This document shows, piece by piece, positions 37,001 to 52,000 of a DNA stretch of 64,000 nt. This DNA comes from Glandiceps talaboti. Its lineage: Eukaryota > Hemichordata > Enteropneusta > Spengelidae. The translations under genes and the position numbers were made by a program. Each line of letters opens with the position of its first letter. Positions within the stretch are counted from its first letter, which is position 1. The notes under the pieces were generated by a model. It was given only the letters and a program-made list of their open reading frames with translations, did no database searches and was not told where the DNA came from. The stretch lies in NCBI RefSeq assembly GCF_964340395.1, contig NC_135565.1, positions 154,501-218,500 of the forward strand. Reading direction: 5' to 3'.

Positions 37001-40000
37001 AAGACTCTACTACATTGTCTTACACACCTAAGACTCTAGTACATTGTCTTACACACCTAAGACTCTAGTACATTGTCTTACACACCTAAGACTCTACTAC
37101 ATTGTCTTACACACCTAAGACTCTACTACATTGTCTTACACACCTAAGACTCTACTACATTGTCTTACACACCTAAGACTCTACTACATTGTCTTACACA
37201 CCCAAGACTCTAGTACATTGTCTTACACACCTAAGACTCTACTACATTGTCTTACACACCTAAGACTCTAGTACATTGTCTTACACACCTAAGACTCTAC
37301 TACATTGTCTTACACACCTAAGACTCTACTACATTGTCTTACACACCTAAGACTCTACTACATTGTCTTACACACCTAAGACTCTACTACATTGTCTTAC
37401 ACACCTAAGACTCTACTACATTGTCTTACACACCTAAGACTCTACTACATTGTCTTACACACCTAAGACTCTACTACATTGTCTTACACACCTAAGACTC
37501 TACTACATTGTCTTACACACCTAAGACTCTACTACATTGTCTTACACACCTAAGACTCTACTACATTGTCTTACACACCTAAGACTCTACTACATTGTCT
37601 TACACACCTAAGACTCTACTACATTGTCTTACACACCTAAGACTCTACTACATTGTCTTACACACCTAAGACTCTAGTACATTGTCTTACACACCTAAGA
37701 CTCTACTACATTGTCTTACACACCTAAGACTCTAGTACATTGTCTTACACACCTAAGACTCTAGTACATTGTCTTACACACCTAAGACTCTACTACATTG
37801 TCTTACACACCTAAGACTCTACTACATTGTCTTACACACCTAAGATTCTAGTACATTGTCTTACACACCTAAGACTCTACTACATTGTCTTACACACCTA
37901 AGACTCTACTACATTGTCTTACACACCTAAGACTCTACTACATTGTCTTACACACCTACGAGTCTAGTACATTGTCTTACACACCTAAGACTCTAGTACA
38001 TTGTCTTACACACCTAAGACTCTGCTACATTGTCTTACAAACCTAAGACTCTACTACATTGTCTTACACACCTAAGACTCTACTACATTGTCTTACACAC
38101 CTAAGACTCTAGTACATTGTCTTACACACCTAAGACTCTACTACATTGTCTTACACACCTAAGACTCTACTACATTGTCTTACACACCTAAGACTCTAGT
38201 ACATTGTCTTACACACCTAAGACTCTAGTACATTGTCTTACACACCTAAGACTCTAGTACATTGTCTTACACACCTAAGACTCTACTACATTGTCTTACA
38301 CACCTAAGACTCTAGTACATTGTCTTACACACCTAAGACTCTACTACATTGTCTTACACACCTAAGACTCTAGTACATTGTCTTACACACCTAAGACTCT
38401 AGTACATTGTCTTACACACCTAAGACTCTACTACATTGTCTTACACACCTAAGACTCTAGTACATTGTCTTACACACCTAAGATTCTAGTACATTGTCTT
38501 ACACACCTAAGACTCTACTACATTGTCTTACACACCTAAGACTCTACTACATTGTCTTACACACCTAAGACTCTACTACATTGTCTTACACACCTAAGAC
38601 TCTACTACATTGTCTTACACACCTAAGACTCTACTACATTGTCTTACACACCTACGAGTCTAGTACATTGTCTTACACACCTAAGACTCTAGTACATTGT
38701 CTTACACACCTAAGACTCTGCTACATTGTCTTACAAACCTAAGACTCTAGTACATTGTCTTACACACCTAAGACTCTAGTACATTGTCTTACACACCTAA
38801 GACTCTAGTACATTGTCTTACACACCTAAGACGCTAGTACATTGTCTTACACACCTAAGACTCTACTACATTGTCTTACACACCTAAGACTCTACTACAT
38901 TGTCTTACACACCTAAGACTCTAGTACATTGTCTTACACACCTAAGACTCTAGAACATTGTCTTACACACCTAAGACTCTAGTACATTGTCTTACACACC
39001 TAAGACTCTAGTACATTGTCTTACACACCTAAGACTCTAGTACATTGTCTTACACACCTAAGACTCTACTACATTGTCTTACACACCTAAGACTCTACTA
39101 CATTGTCTTACACACATAAGACTCTACTACATTGTCTTACACACCTAAGACTCTACTACATTGTCTTACACACCTAAGACTCTACTACATTGTCTTACAC
39201 ACCTAAGACTCTAGTACATTGTCTTACACACCTAAGACTCTACTACATTGTCTTACACACCTAAGACTCTAGTACATTGTCTTACACACCTAAGACTCTA
39301 CTACATTGTCTTACACACCTAAGACTCTAGTACATTGTCTTACACACCTAAGACTCTAGTACATTGTCTTACACACCTAAGACTCTACTACATTGTCTTA
39401 CACACCTAAGACTCTAGTACATTGTCTTACACACCTAAGACTCTAGTACATTGTCTTACACACCTAAGACTCTACTACATTGTCTTACACACCTAAGACT
39501 CTAGTACATTGTCTTACACACCTAAGATTCTAGTACATTGTCTTACACACCTAAGACTCTACTACATTGTCTTACACACCTAAGACTCTACTACATTGTC
39601 TTACACACCTAAGACTCTACTACATTGTCTTACACACCTAAGACTCTACTACATTGTCTTACACACCTAAGACTCTACTACATTGTCTTACACACCTACG
39701 AGTCTAGTACATTGTCTTACACACCTAAGACTCTAGTACATTGTCTTACACACCTAAGACTCTGCTACATTGTCTTACAAACCTAAGACTCTAGTACATT
39801 GTCTTACACACCTAAGACTCTAGTACATTGTCTTACACACCTAAGACTCTAGTACATTGTCTTACACACCTAAGACGCTAGTACATTGTCTTACACACCT
39901 AAGACTCTACTACATTGTCTTACACACCTAAGACTCTAGTACATTGTCTTACACACCTAAGACTCTAGAACATTGTCTTACACACCTTACGACTCTAGTA

Positions 40001-43000
40001 CATTGTCTTACACACCTAAGACTCTAGTACATTGTCTTACACACCTAAGACTCTAGTACATTGTCTTACACACCTAAGACTCTAGTACATTGTCTTACAC
40101 ACCTAAGACTCTACTACATTGTCTTACACACCTAAGACTCTACTACATTGTCTTACACACCTAAGACTCTACTACATTGTCTTACACACCTAAGACTCTA
40201 CTACATTGTCTTACACACCTAAGACTCTACTACATTGTCTTACACACCTAAGACTCTAGTACATTGTCTTACACACCTAAGACTCTACTACATTGTCTTA
40301 CACACCTAAGACTCTAGTACATTGTCTTACACACCTAAGACTCTACTACATTGTCTTACACACCTAAGACTCTAGTACATTGTCTTACACACCTAAGACT
40401 CTAGAACATTGTCATACACACCTAAGACTCTAGTACATTGTCTTACACACCTAAGACTCTACTACATTGTCTTACACACCTAAGACTCTACTACATTGTC
40501 TTACACACCTAAGACTCTAGAACATTGTCTTACACACTTACGACTCTAGTACATTGTCTTACACACCTAAGACTCTACTACATTGTCTTACACACCTAAG
40601 ACTCTAGTACATTGTCTTACACACCTAAGACTCTACTACATTGTCTTACACACCTAAGACTCTAGTACATTGTCTTACACACCTAAGACTCTACTACATT
40701 GTCTTACACACCTAAGACTCTACTACATTGTCTTACACACCTAAGACTCTACTACATTGTCTTACACACCTAAGACTCTACTACATTGTCTTACACACCT
40801 AAGACTCTAGTACATTGTCTTACACACCTAAGACTCTACTACATTGTCTTACACACCTAAGACTCTACTACATTGTCTTACACACCTAAGAACTCTACTA
40901 CATTGTCTTACACACCTAAGACTCTACTACATTGTCTTACACACCTAAGACTCTACTACATTGTCTTACACACCTAAGACTCTACTACATTGTCTTACAC
41001 ACCTAAGACTCTACTACATTGTCTTACACACCTAAGACTCTACTACATTGTCTTACACACCTAAGACTCTACTACATTGTCTTACACACCTAAGACTCTA
41101 CTACATTGTCTTACACACCTAAGACTCTACTACATTGTCTTACACACCTAAGACTCTAGTACATTGTCTTACACACCTAAGACTCTAGTACATTGTCTTA
41201 CACACCTAAGACTCTACTACATTGTCTTACACACCTAAGACTCTAGTACATTGTCTTACACACCTAAGACTCTAGAACATTGTCTTACACACCTAAGACT
41301 CTAGTACATTGTCTTACACACCTAAGACTCTAGTACATTGTCTTACACACCTAAGACTCTAGTACATTGTCTTACACACCTAAGACTCTACTACATTGTC
41401 TTACACACCTAAGACTCTAGTACATTGTCTTACACACCTAAGACTCTACTACATTGTCTTACACACCTAAGACTCTACTACATTGTCTTACACACCTAAG
41501 ACTCTACTACATTGTCTTACACACCTAAGACTCTACTACATTGTCTTACACACCTAAGACACTACTACATTGTCTTACACACCTAAGACTCTAGTACATT
41601 GTCTTACACACCTAAGACTCTACTACATTGTCTTACACACCTAAGACTCTACTACATTGTCTTACACACCTAAGACTCTAGTACATTGTCTTACACACCT
41701 AAGACTCTACTACATTGTCTTACACACCTAAGACTCTACTACATTGTCTTACACACCTAAGACTCTACTACATTGTCTTACACACCTAAGACTCTAGTAC
41801 ATTGTCTTACACACCTAAGACTCTACTACATTGTCTTACACACCTAAGACTCTAGTACATTGTCTTACACACCTAAGATTCTAGTACATTGTCTTACACA
41901 CCTAAGACTCTACTACATTGTCTTACACACCTAAGACTCTACTACATTGTCTTACACACCTAAGACTCTACTACATTGTCTTACACACCTAAGACTCTAC
42001 TACATTGTCTTACACACCTAAGACTCTACTACATTGTCTTACACACCTACGAGTCTAGTACATTGTCTTACACACCTAAGACTCTAGTACATTGTCTTAC
42101 ACACCTAAGACTCTGCTACATTGTCTTACAAACCTAAGACTCTAGTACATTGTCTTACACACCTAAGACTCTAGTACATTGTCTTACACACCTAAGACTC
42201 TAGTACATTGTCTTACACACCTAAGACGCTAGTACATTGTCTTACACACCTAAGACTCTACTACATTGTCTTACACACCTAAGACTCTAGTACATTGTCT
42301 TACACACCTAAGACTCTAGAACATTGTCTTACACACTTACGACTCTAGTACATTGTCTTACACACCTAAGACTCTAGTACATTGTCTTACACACCTAAGA
42401 CTCTAGTACATTGTCTTACACACCTAAGACTCTAGTACATTGTCTTACACACCTAAGACTCTACTACATTGTCTTACACACCTAAGACTCTACTACATTG
42501 TCTTACACACCTAAGACTCTAGTACATTGTCTTACACACCTAAGACTCTACTACATTGTCTTACACACCTAAGACTCTAGTACATTGTCTTACACACCTA
42601 AGACTCTAGTACATTGTCTTACACACCTAAGACTCTAGTACATTGTCTTACACACCTAAGACTCTACTACATTGTCTTACACACCTAAGACTCTAGTACA
42701 TTGTCTTACACACCTAAGACTCTACTACATTGTCTTACACACCTAAGACTCTAGTACATTGTCTTACACACCTAAGACTCTAGTACATTGTCTTACACAC
42801 CTAAGACTCTACTACATTGTCTTACACACCTAAGACTCTAGTACATTGTCTTACACACCTAAGACTCTAGTACATTGTCTTACACACCTAAGACTCTACT
42901 ACATTGTCTTACACACCTAAGACTCTAGTACATTGTCTTACACACCTAAGATTCTAGTACATTGTCTTACACACCTAAGACTCTACTACATTGTCTTAAA

Positions 43001-46000
43001 CACCTAAGACTCTACTACATTGTCTTACACACCTAAGACTCTACTACATTGTCTTACACACCTAAGACTCTACTACATTGTCTTACACACCTAAGACTCT
43101 ACTACATTGTCTTACACACCTACGAGTCTAGTACATTGTCTTACACACCTAAGACTCTAGTACATTGTCTTACACACCTAAGACTCTGCTACATTGTCTT
43201 ACAAACCTAAGACTCTAGTACATTGTCTTACACACCTAAGACTCTAGTACATTGTCTTACACACCTAAGACTCTAGTACATTGTCTTACACACCTAAGAC
43301 GCTAGTACATTGTCTTACACACCTAAGACTCTACTACATTGTCTTACACACCTAAGACTCTAGTACATTGTCTTACACACCTAAGACTCTAGAACATTGT
43401 CTTACACACTTACGACTCTAGTACATTGTCTTACACACCTAAGACTCTAGTACATTGTCTTACACACCTAAGACTCTAGTACATTGTCTTACACACCTAA
43501 GACTCTAGTACATTGTCTTACACACCTAAGACTCTACTACATTGTCTTACACACCTAAGACTCTACTACATTGTCTTACACACCTAAGACTCTACTACAT
43601 TGTCTTACACACCTAAGACTCTACTACATTGTCTTACACACCTAAGACTCTACTACATTGTCTTACACACCTAAGACTCTAGTACATTGTCTTACACACC
43701 TAAGACTCTACTACATTGTCTTACACACCTAAGACTCTAGTACATTGTCTTACACACCTAAGACTCTACTACATTGTCTTACACACCTAAGACTCTAGTA
43801 CATTGTCTTACACACCTAAGACTCTAGAACATTGTCTTACACACCTAAGACTCTAGTACATTGTCTTACACACCTAAGACTCTACTACATTGTCTTACAC
43901 ACCTAAGACTCTACTACATTGTCTTACACACCTAAGACTCTAGAACATTGTCTTACACACTTACGACTCTAGTACATTGTCTTACACACCTAAGACTCTA
44001 GTACATTGTCTTACACACCCAAGACTCTAGTACATTGTCTTACACACCTAAGACTCTGCTACATTGTCTTACACACCTAAGACTCTAGTACATTGTCTTA
44101 CACACCTAAGACTCTACTACATTGTCTTACACACCTAAAACTCTAGTACATTGTCTTACACACCTAAGACTCTACTACATTGTCTTACACACCTAAGACT
44201 CTAGTACATTGTCTTACACACCTAAGACTCTAGTACATTGTCTTACACACCTAAGACTCTAGTACATTGTCTTACACACCTAAGACTCTACTACATTGTC
44301 TTACACACCTAAGATTCTAGTACATTGTCTTACACACCTAAGACTCTAGTACATTGTCTTACACACCTAAGACTCTACTACATTGTCTTACACACCTAAG
44401 ACTCTAGTACATTGTCTTACACACCTAAGACTCTACTACATTGTCTTACACACCTAAGACTCTACTACATTGTCTTACACACCTAAGACTCTACTACATT
44501 GTCTTACACACCTAAGACTCTACTACATTGTCTTACACACCTAAGACTCTAGAACATTGTCTTACACACTTACGACTCTACTACATTGTCTTACACACCT
44601 AAGACTCTACTACATTGTCTTACACACCTAAGACTCTAGTACATTGTCTTACACACCTAAGACTCTAGTACATTGTCTTACACACCTAAGACTCTACTAC
44701 ATTGTCTTACACACCTAAGACTCTACTACATTGTCTTACACACCTAAGACTCTACTACATTGTCTTACACACCTAAGACTCTACTACATTGTCTTACACA
44801 CCCAAGACTCTAGTACATTGTCTTACACACCTAAGACTCTACTACATTGTCTTACACACCTAAGACTCTAGTACATTGTCTTACACACCTAAGACTCTAC
44901 TACATTGTCTTACACACCTAAGACTCTACTACATTGTCTTACACACCTAAGACTCTACTACATTGTCTTACACACCTAAGACTCTACTACATTGTCTTAC
45001 ACACCTAAGACTCTACTACATTGTCTTACACACCTAAGACTCTACTACATTGTCTTACACACCTAAGACTCTACTACATTGTCTTACACACCTAAGACTC
45101 TACTACATTGTCTTACACACCTAAGACTCTACTACATTGTCTTACACACCTAAGACTCTACTACATTGTCTTACACACCTAAGACTCTACTACATTGTCT
45201 TACACACCTAAGACTCTACTACATTGTCTTACACACCTAAGACTCTACTACATTGTCTTACACACCTAAGACTCTACTACATTGTCTTACACACCTAAGA
45301 CTCTACTACATTGTCTTACACACCTAAGACTCTACTACATTGTCTTACACACCTAAGACTCTACTACATTGTCTTACACACCTAAGACTCTACTACATTG
45401 TCTTACACACCTAAGACTCTACTACATTGTCTTACACACCTAAGACTCTACTACATTGTCTTACACACCTAAGACTCTACTACATTGTCTTACACACCTA
45501 AGACTCTACTACATTGTCTTACACACCTAAGACTCTACTACATTGTCTTACACACCTACGAGTCTAGTACATTGTCTTACACACCTAAGACTCTAGTACA
45601 TTGTCTTACACACCTAAGACTCTGCTACATTGTCTTACAAACCTAAGACTCTAGTACATTGTCTTACACACCTAAGACTCTAGTACATTGTCTTACACAC
45701 CTAAGACTCTAGTACATTGTCTTACACACCTAAGACGCTAGTACATTGTCTTACACACCTAAGACTCTACTACATTGTCTTACACACCTAAGACTCTAGT
45801 ACATTGTCTTACACACCTAAGACTCTAGAACATTGTCTTACACACTTACGACTCTAGTACATTGTCTTACACACCTAAGACTCTAGTACATTGTCTTACA
45901 CACCTAAGACTCTAGTACATTGTCTTACACACCTAAGACTCTAGTACATTGTCTTACACACCTAAGACTCTACTACATTGTCTTACACACCTAAGACTCT

Positions 46001-49000
46001 ACTACATTGTCTTACACACCTAAGACTCTACTACATTGTCTTACACACCTAAGACTCTACTACATTGTCTTACACACCTAAGACTCTACTACATTGTCTT
46101 ACACACCTAAGACTCTAGTACATTGTCTTACACACCTAAGACTCTACTACATTGTCTTACACACCTAAGACTCTAGTACATTGTCTTACACACCTAAGAC
46201 TCTACTACATTGTCTTACACACCTAAGACTCTAGTACATTGTCTTACACACCTAAGACTCTAGAACATTGTCTTACACACCTAAGACTCTAGTACATTGT
46301 CTTACACACCTAAGACTCTACTACATTGTCTTACACACCTAAGACTCTACTACATTGTCTTACACACCTAAGACTCTAGAACATTGTCTTACACACTTAC
46401 GACTCTAGTACATTGTCTTACACACCTAAGACTCTACTACATTGTCTTACACACCTAAGACTCTAGTACATTGTCTTACACACCTAAGACTCTACTACAT
46501 TGTCTTACACACCTAAGACTCTAGTACATTGTCTTACACACCTAAGACTCTACTACATTATCTTACACACCTAAGACTCTAGTACATTGTCTTACACACC
46601 TAAGACTCTAGAACATTGTCTTACACACCTAAGACTCTAGTACATTGTCTTACACACCTAAGACTCTAGTACATTGTCTTACACACCTAAGACTCTAGTA
46701 CATTGTCTTACACACCTAAGACTCTACTACATTGTCTTACACACCTAAGACTCTAGTACATTGTCTTACACACCTAAGACTCTACTACATTGTCTTACAC
46801 ACCTAAGACTCTACTACATTGTCTTACACACCTAAGACTCTACTACATTGTCTTACACACCTAAGACTCTACTACATTGTCTTACACACCTAAGACACTA
46901 CTACATTCTCTTACACACCTAAGACTCTAGTACATTGTCTTACACACCTAAGACTCTACTACATTGTCTTACACACCTAAGACTCTACTACATTGTCTTA
47001 CACACCTAAGACTCTAGTACATTGTCTTACACACCTAAGACTCTACTACATTGTCTTACACACCTAAGACTCTACTACATTGTCTTACACACCTAAGACT
47101 CTAGTACATTGTCTTACACACCTAAGACTCTAGTACATTGTCTTACACACCTAAGACTCTAGTACATTGTCTTACACACCTAAGACTCTACTACATTGTC
47201 TTACACACCTAAGACTCTAGTACATTGTCTTACACACCTAAGACTCTACTACATTGTCTTACACACCTAAGACTCTAGTACATTGTCTTACACACCTAAG
47301 ACTCTAGTACATTGTCTTACACACCTAAGACTCTACTACATTGTCTTACACACCTAAGACTCTAGTACATTGTCTTACACACCTAAGATTCTAGTACATT
47401 GTCTTACACACCTAAGACTCTACTACATTGTCTTACACACCTAAGACTCTACTACATTGTCTTACACACCTAAGACTCTACTACATTGTCTTACACACCT
47501 AAGACTCTACTACATTGTCTTACACACCTCAGACTCTACTACATTGTCTTACACACCTACGAGTCTAGTACATTGTCTTACACACCTAAGACTCTAGTAC
47601 ATTGTCTTACACACCTAAGACTCTGCTACATTGTCTTACAAACCTAAGACTCTAGTACATTGTCTTACACACCTAAGACTCTAGTACATTGTCTTACACA
47701 CCTAAGACTCTAGTACATTGTCTTACACACCTAAGACGCTAGTACATTGTCTTACACACCTAAGACTCTACTACATTGTCTTACACACCTAAGACTCTAC
47801 TACATTGTCTTACACACCTAAGACTCTAGTACATTGTCTTACACACCTAAGACTCTAGAACATTGTCTTACACACCTAAGACTCTAGTACATTGTCTTAC
47901 ACACCTAAGACTCTAGTACATTGTCTTACACACCTAAGACTCTAGTACATTGTCTTACACACCTAAGACTCTACTACATTGTCTTACACACCTAAGACTC
48001 TACTACATTGTCTTACACACCTAAGACTCTACTACATTGTCTTACACACCTAAGACTCTACTACATTGTCTTACACACCTAAGACTCTACTACATTGTCT
48101 TACACACCTAAGACTCTACTACATTGTCTTACACACCTAAGACTCTACTACATTGTCTTACACACCTAAGACTCTAGTACATTGTCTTACACACCTAAGA
48201 CTCTACTACATTGTCTTACACACCTAAGACTCTAGTACATTGTCTTACACACCTAAGACTCTAGTACATTGTCTTACACACCTAAGACTCTACTACATTG
48301 TCTTACACACCTAAGACTCTAGTACATTGTCTTACACACCTAAGACTCTAGTACATTGTCTTACACACCTAAGACTCTACTACATTGTCTTACACACCTA
48401 AGACTCTAGTACATTGTCTTACACACCTAAGATTCTAGTACATTGTCTTACACACCTAAGACTCTACTACATTGTCTTACACACCTAAGACTCTACTACA
48501 TTGTCTTACACACCTAAGACTCTACTACATTGTCTTACACACCTAAGACTCTACTACATTGTCTTACACACCTAAGACTCTACTACATTGTCTTACACAC
48601 CTACGAGTCTAGTACATTGTCTTACACACCTAAGACTCTAGTACATTGTCTTACACACCTAAGACTCTGCTACATTGTCTTACAAACCTAAGACTCTAGT
48701 ACATTGTCTTACACACCTAAGACTCTAGTACATTGTCTTACACACCTAAGACTCTAGTACATTGTCTTACACACCTAAGACGCTAGTACATTGTCTTACA
48801 CACCTAAGACTCTACTACATTGTCTTACACACCTAAGACTCTAGTACATTGTCTTACACACCTAAGACTCTAGAACATTGTCTTACACACTTACGACTCT
48901 AGTACATTGTCTTACACACCTAAGACTCTAGTACATTGTCTTACACACCTAAGACTCTAGTACATTGTCTTACACACCTAAGACTCTAGTACATTGTCTT

Positions 49001-52000
49001 ACACACCTAAGACTCTACTACATTGTCTTACACACCTAAGACTCTACTACATTGTCTTACACACCTAAGACTCTACTACATTGTCTTACACACCTAAGAC
49101 TCTACTACATTGTCTTACACACCTAAGACTCTACTACATTGTCTTACACACCTAAGACTCTAGTACATTGTCTTACACACCTAAGACTCTACTACATTGT
49201 CTTACACACCTAAGACTCTAGTACATTGTCTTACACACCTAAGACTCTACTACATTGTCTTACACACCTAAGACTCTAGTACATTGTCTTACACACCTAA
49301 GACTCTAGAACATTGTCTTACACACCTAAGACTCTAGTACATTGTCTTACACACCTAAGACTCTACTACATTGTCTTACACACCTAAGACTCTACTACAT
49401 TGTCTTACACACCTAAGACTCTAGAACATTGTCTTACACACTTACGACTCTAGTACATTGTCTTACACACCTAAGACTCTACTACATTGTCTTACACACC
49501 TAAGACTCTACTACATTGTCTTACACACCTAAGACTCTACTACATTGTCTTACACACCTAAGACTCTAGTACATTGTCTTACACACCTAAGACTCTACTA
49601 CATTGTCTTACACACCTAAGACTCTACTACATTGTCTTACACACCTAAGACTCTACTACATTGTCTTACACACCTAAGACTCTACTACATTGTCTTACAC
49701 ACCTAAGACTCTAGTACATTGTCTTACACACCTAAGACTCTACTACATTGTCTTACACACCTAAGACTCTACTACATTGTCTTACACACCTAAGACTCTA
49801 CTACATTGTCTTACACACCTAAGACTCTACTACATTGTCTTACACACCTAAGACTCTACTACATTGTCTTACACACCTAAGACTCTACTACATTGTCTTA
49901 CACACCTAAGACTCTACTACATTGTCTTACACACCTAAGACTCTACTACATTGTCTTACACACCTAAGACTCTACTACATTGTCTTACACACCTAAGACT
50001 CTACTACATTGTCTTACACACCTAAGACTCTACTACATTGTCTTACACACCTAAGACTCTAGTACATTGTCTTACACACCTAAGACTCTACTACATTGTC
50101 TTACACACCTAAGACTCTAGTACATTGTCTTACACACCTAAGACTCTACTACATTATCTTACACACCTAAGACTCTAGTACATTGTCTTACACACCTAAG
50201 ACTCTAGAACATTGTCTTACACACCTAAGACTCTAGTACATTGTCTTACACACCTAAGACTCTAGTACATTGTCTTACACACCTAAGACTCTAGTACATT
50301 GTCTTACACACCTAAGACTCTACTACATTGTCTTACACACCTAAGACTCTAGTACATTGTCTTACACACCTAAGACTCTACTACATTGTCTTACACACCT
50401 AAGACTCTACTACATTGTCTTACACACCTAAGACTCTACTACATTGTCTTACACACCTAAGACTCTACTACATTGTCTTACACACCTAAGACACTACTAC
50501 ATTGTCTTACACACCTAAGACTCTAGTACATTGTCTTACACACCTAAGACTCTACTACATTGTCTTACACACCTAAGACTCTACTACATTGTCTTACACA
50601 CCTAAGACTCTAGTACATTGTCTTACACACCTAAGACTCTACTACATTGTCTTACACACCTAAGACTCTAGTACATTGTCTTACACACCTAAGACTCTAG
50701 TACATTGTCTTACACACCTAAGACTCTAGTACATTGTCTTACACACCTAAGACTCTAGTACATTGTCTTACACACCTAAGACTCTAGTACATTGTCTTAC
50801 ACACCTAAGACTCTAGTACATTGTCTTACACACCTAAGACTCTACTACATTGTCTTACACACCTAAGACTCTAGTACATTGTCTTACACACCTAAGACTC
50901 TACTACATTGTCTTACACACCTAAGACTCTAGTACATTGTCTTACACACCTAAGACTCTAGTACATTGTCTTACACACCTAAGACTCTACTACATTGTCT
51001 TACACACCTAAGACTCTAGTACATTGTCTTACACACCTAAGATTCTAGTACATTGTCTTACACACCTAAGACTCTACTACATTGTCTTACACACCTAAGA
51101 CTCTACTACATTGTCTTACACACCTAAGACTCTACTACATTGTCTTACACACCTAAGACTCTACTACATTGTCTTACACACCTAAGACTCTACTACATTG
51201 TCTTACACACCTACGAGTCTAGTACATTGTCTTACACACCTAAGACTCTAGTACATTGTCTTACACACCTAAGACTCTGCTACATTGTCTTACAAACCTA
51301 AGACTCTAGTACATTGTCTTACACACCTAAGACTCTAGTACATTGTCTTACACACCTAAGACTCTAGTACATTGTCTTACACACCTAAGACGCTAGTACA
51401 TTGTCTTACACACCTAAGACTCTACTACATTGTCTTACACACCTAAGACTCTAGTACATTGTCTTACACACCTAAGACTCTAGAACATTGTCTTACACAC
51501 TTACGACTCTAGTACATTGTCTTACACACCTAAGACTCTAGTACATTGTCTTACACACCTAAGACTCTAGTACATTGTCTTACACACCTAAGACTCTACT
51601 ACATTGTCTTACACACCTAAGACTCTACTACATTGTCTTACACACCTAAGACTCTAGTACATTGTCTTACACACCTAAGACTCTACTACATTGTCTTACA
51701 CACCTAAGACTCTAGTACATTGTCTTACACACCTAAGACTCTAGTACATTGTCTTACACACCTAAGACTCTACTACATTGTCTTACACACCTAAGACTCT
51801 AGTACATTGTCTTACACACCTAAGACTCTACTACATTGTCTTACACACCTAAGACTCTAGTACATTGTCTTACACACCTAAGACTCTAGTACATTGTCTT
51901 ACACACCTAAGACTCTACTACATTGTCTTACACACCTAAGACTCTAGTACATTGTCTTACACACCTAAGACTCTAGTACATTGTCTTACACACCTAAGAC

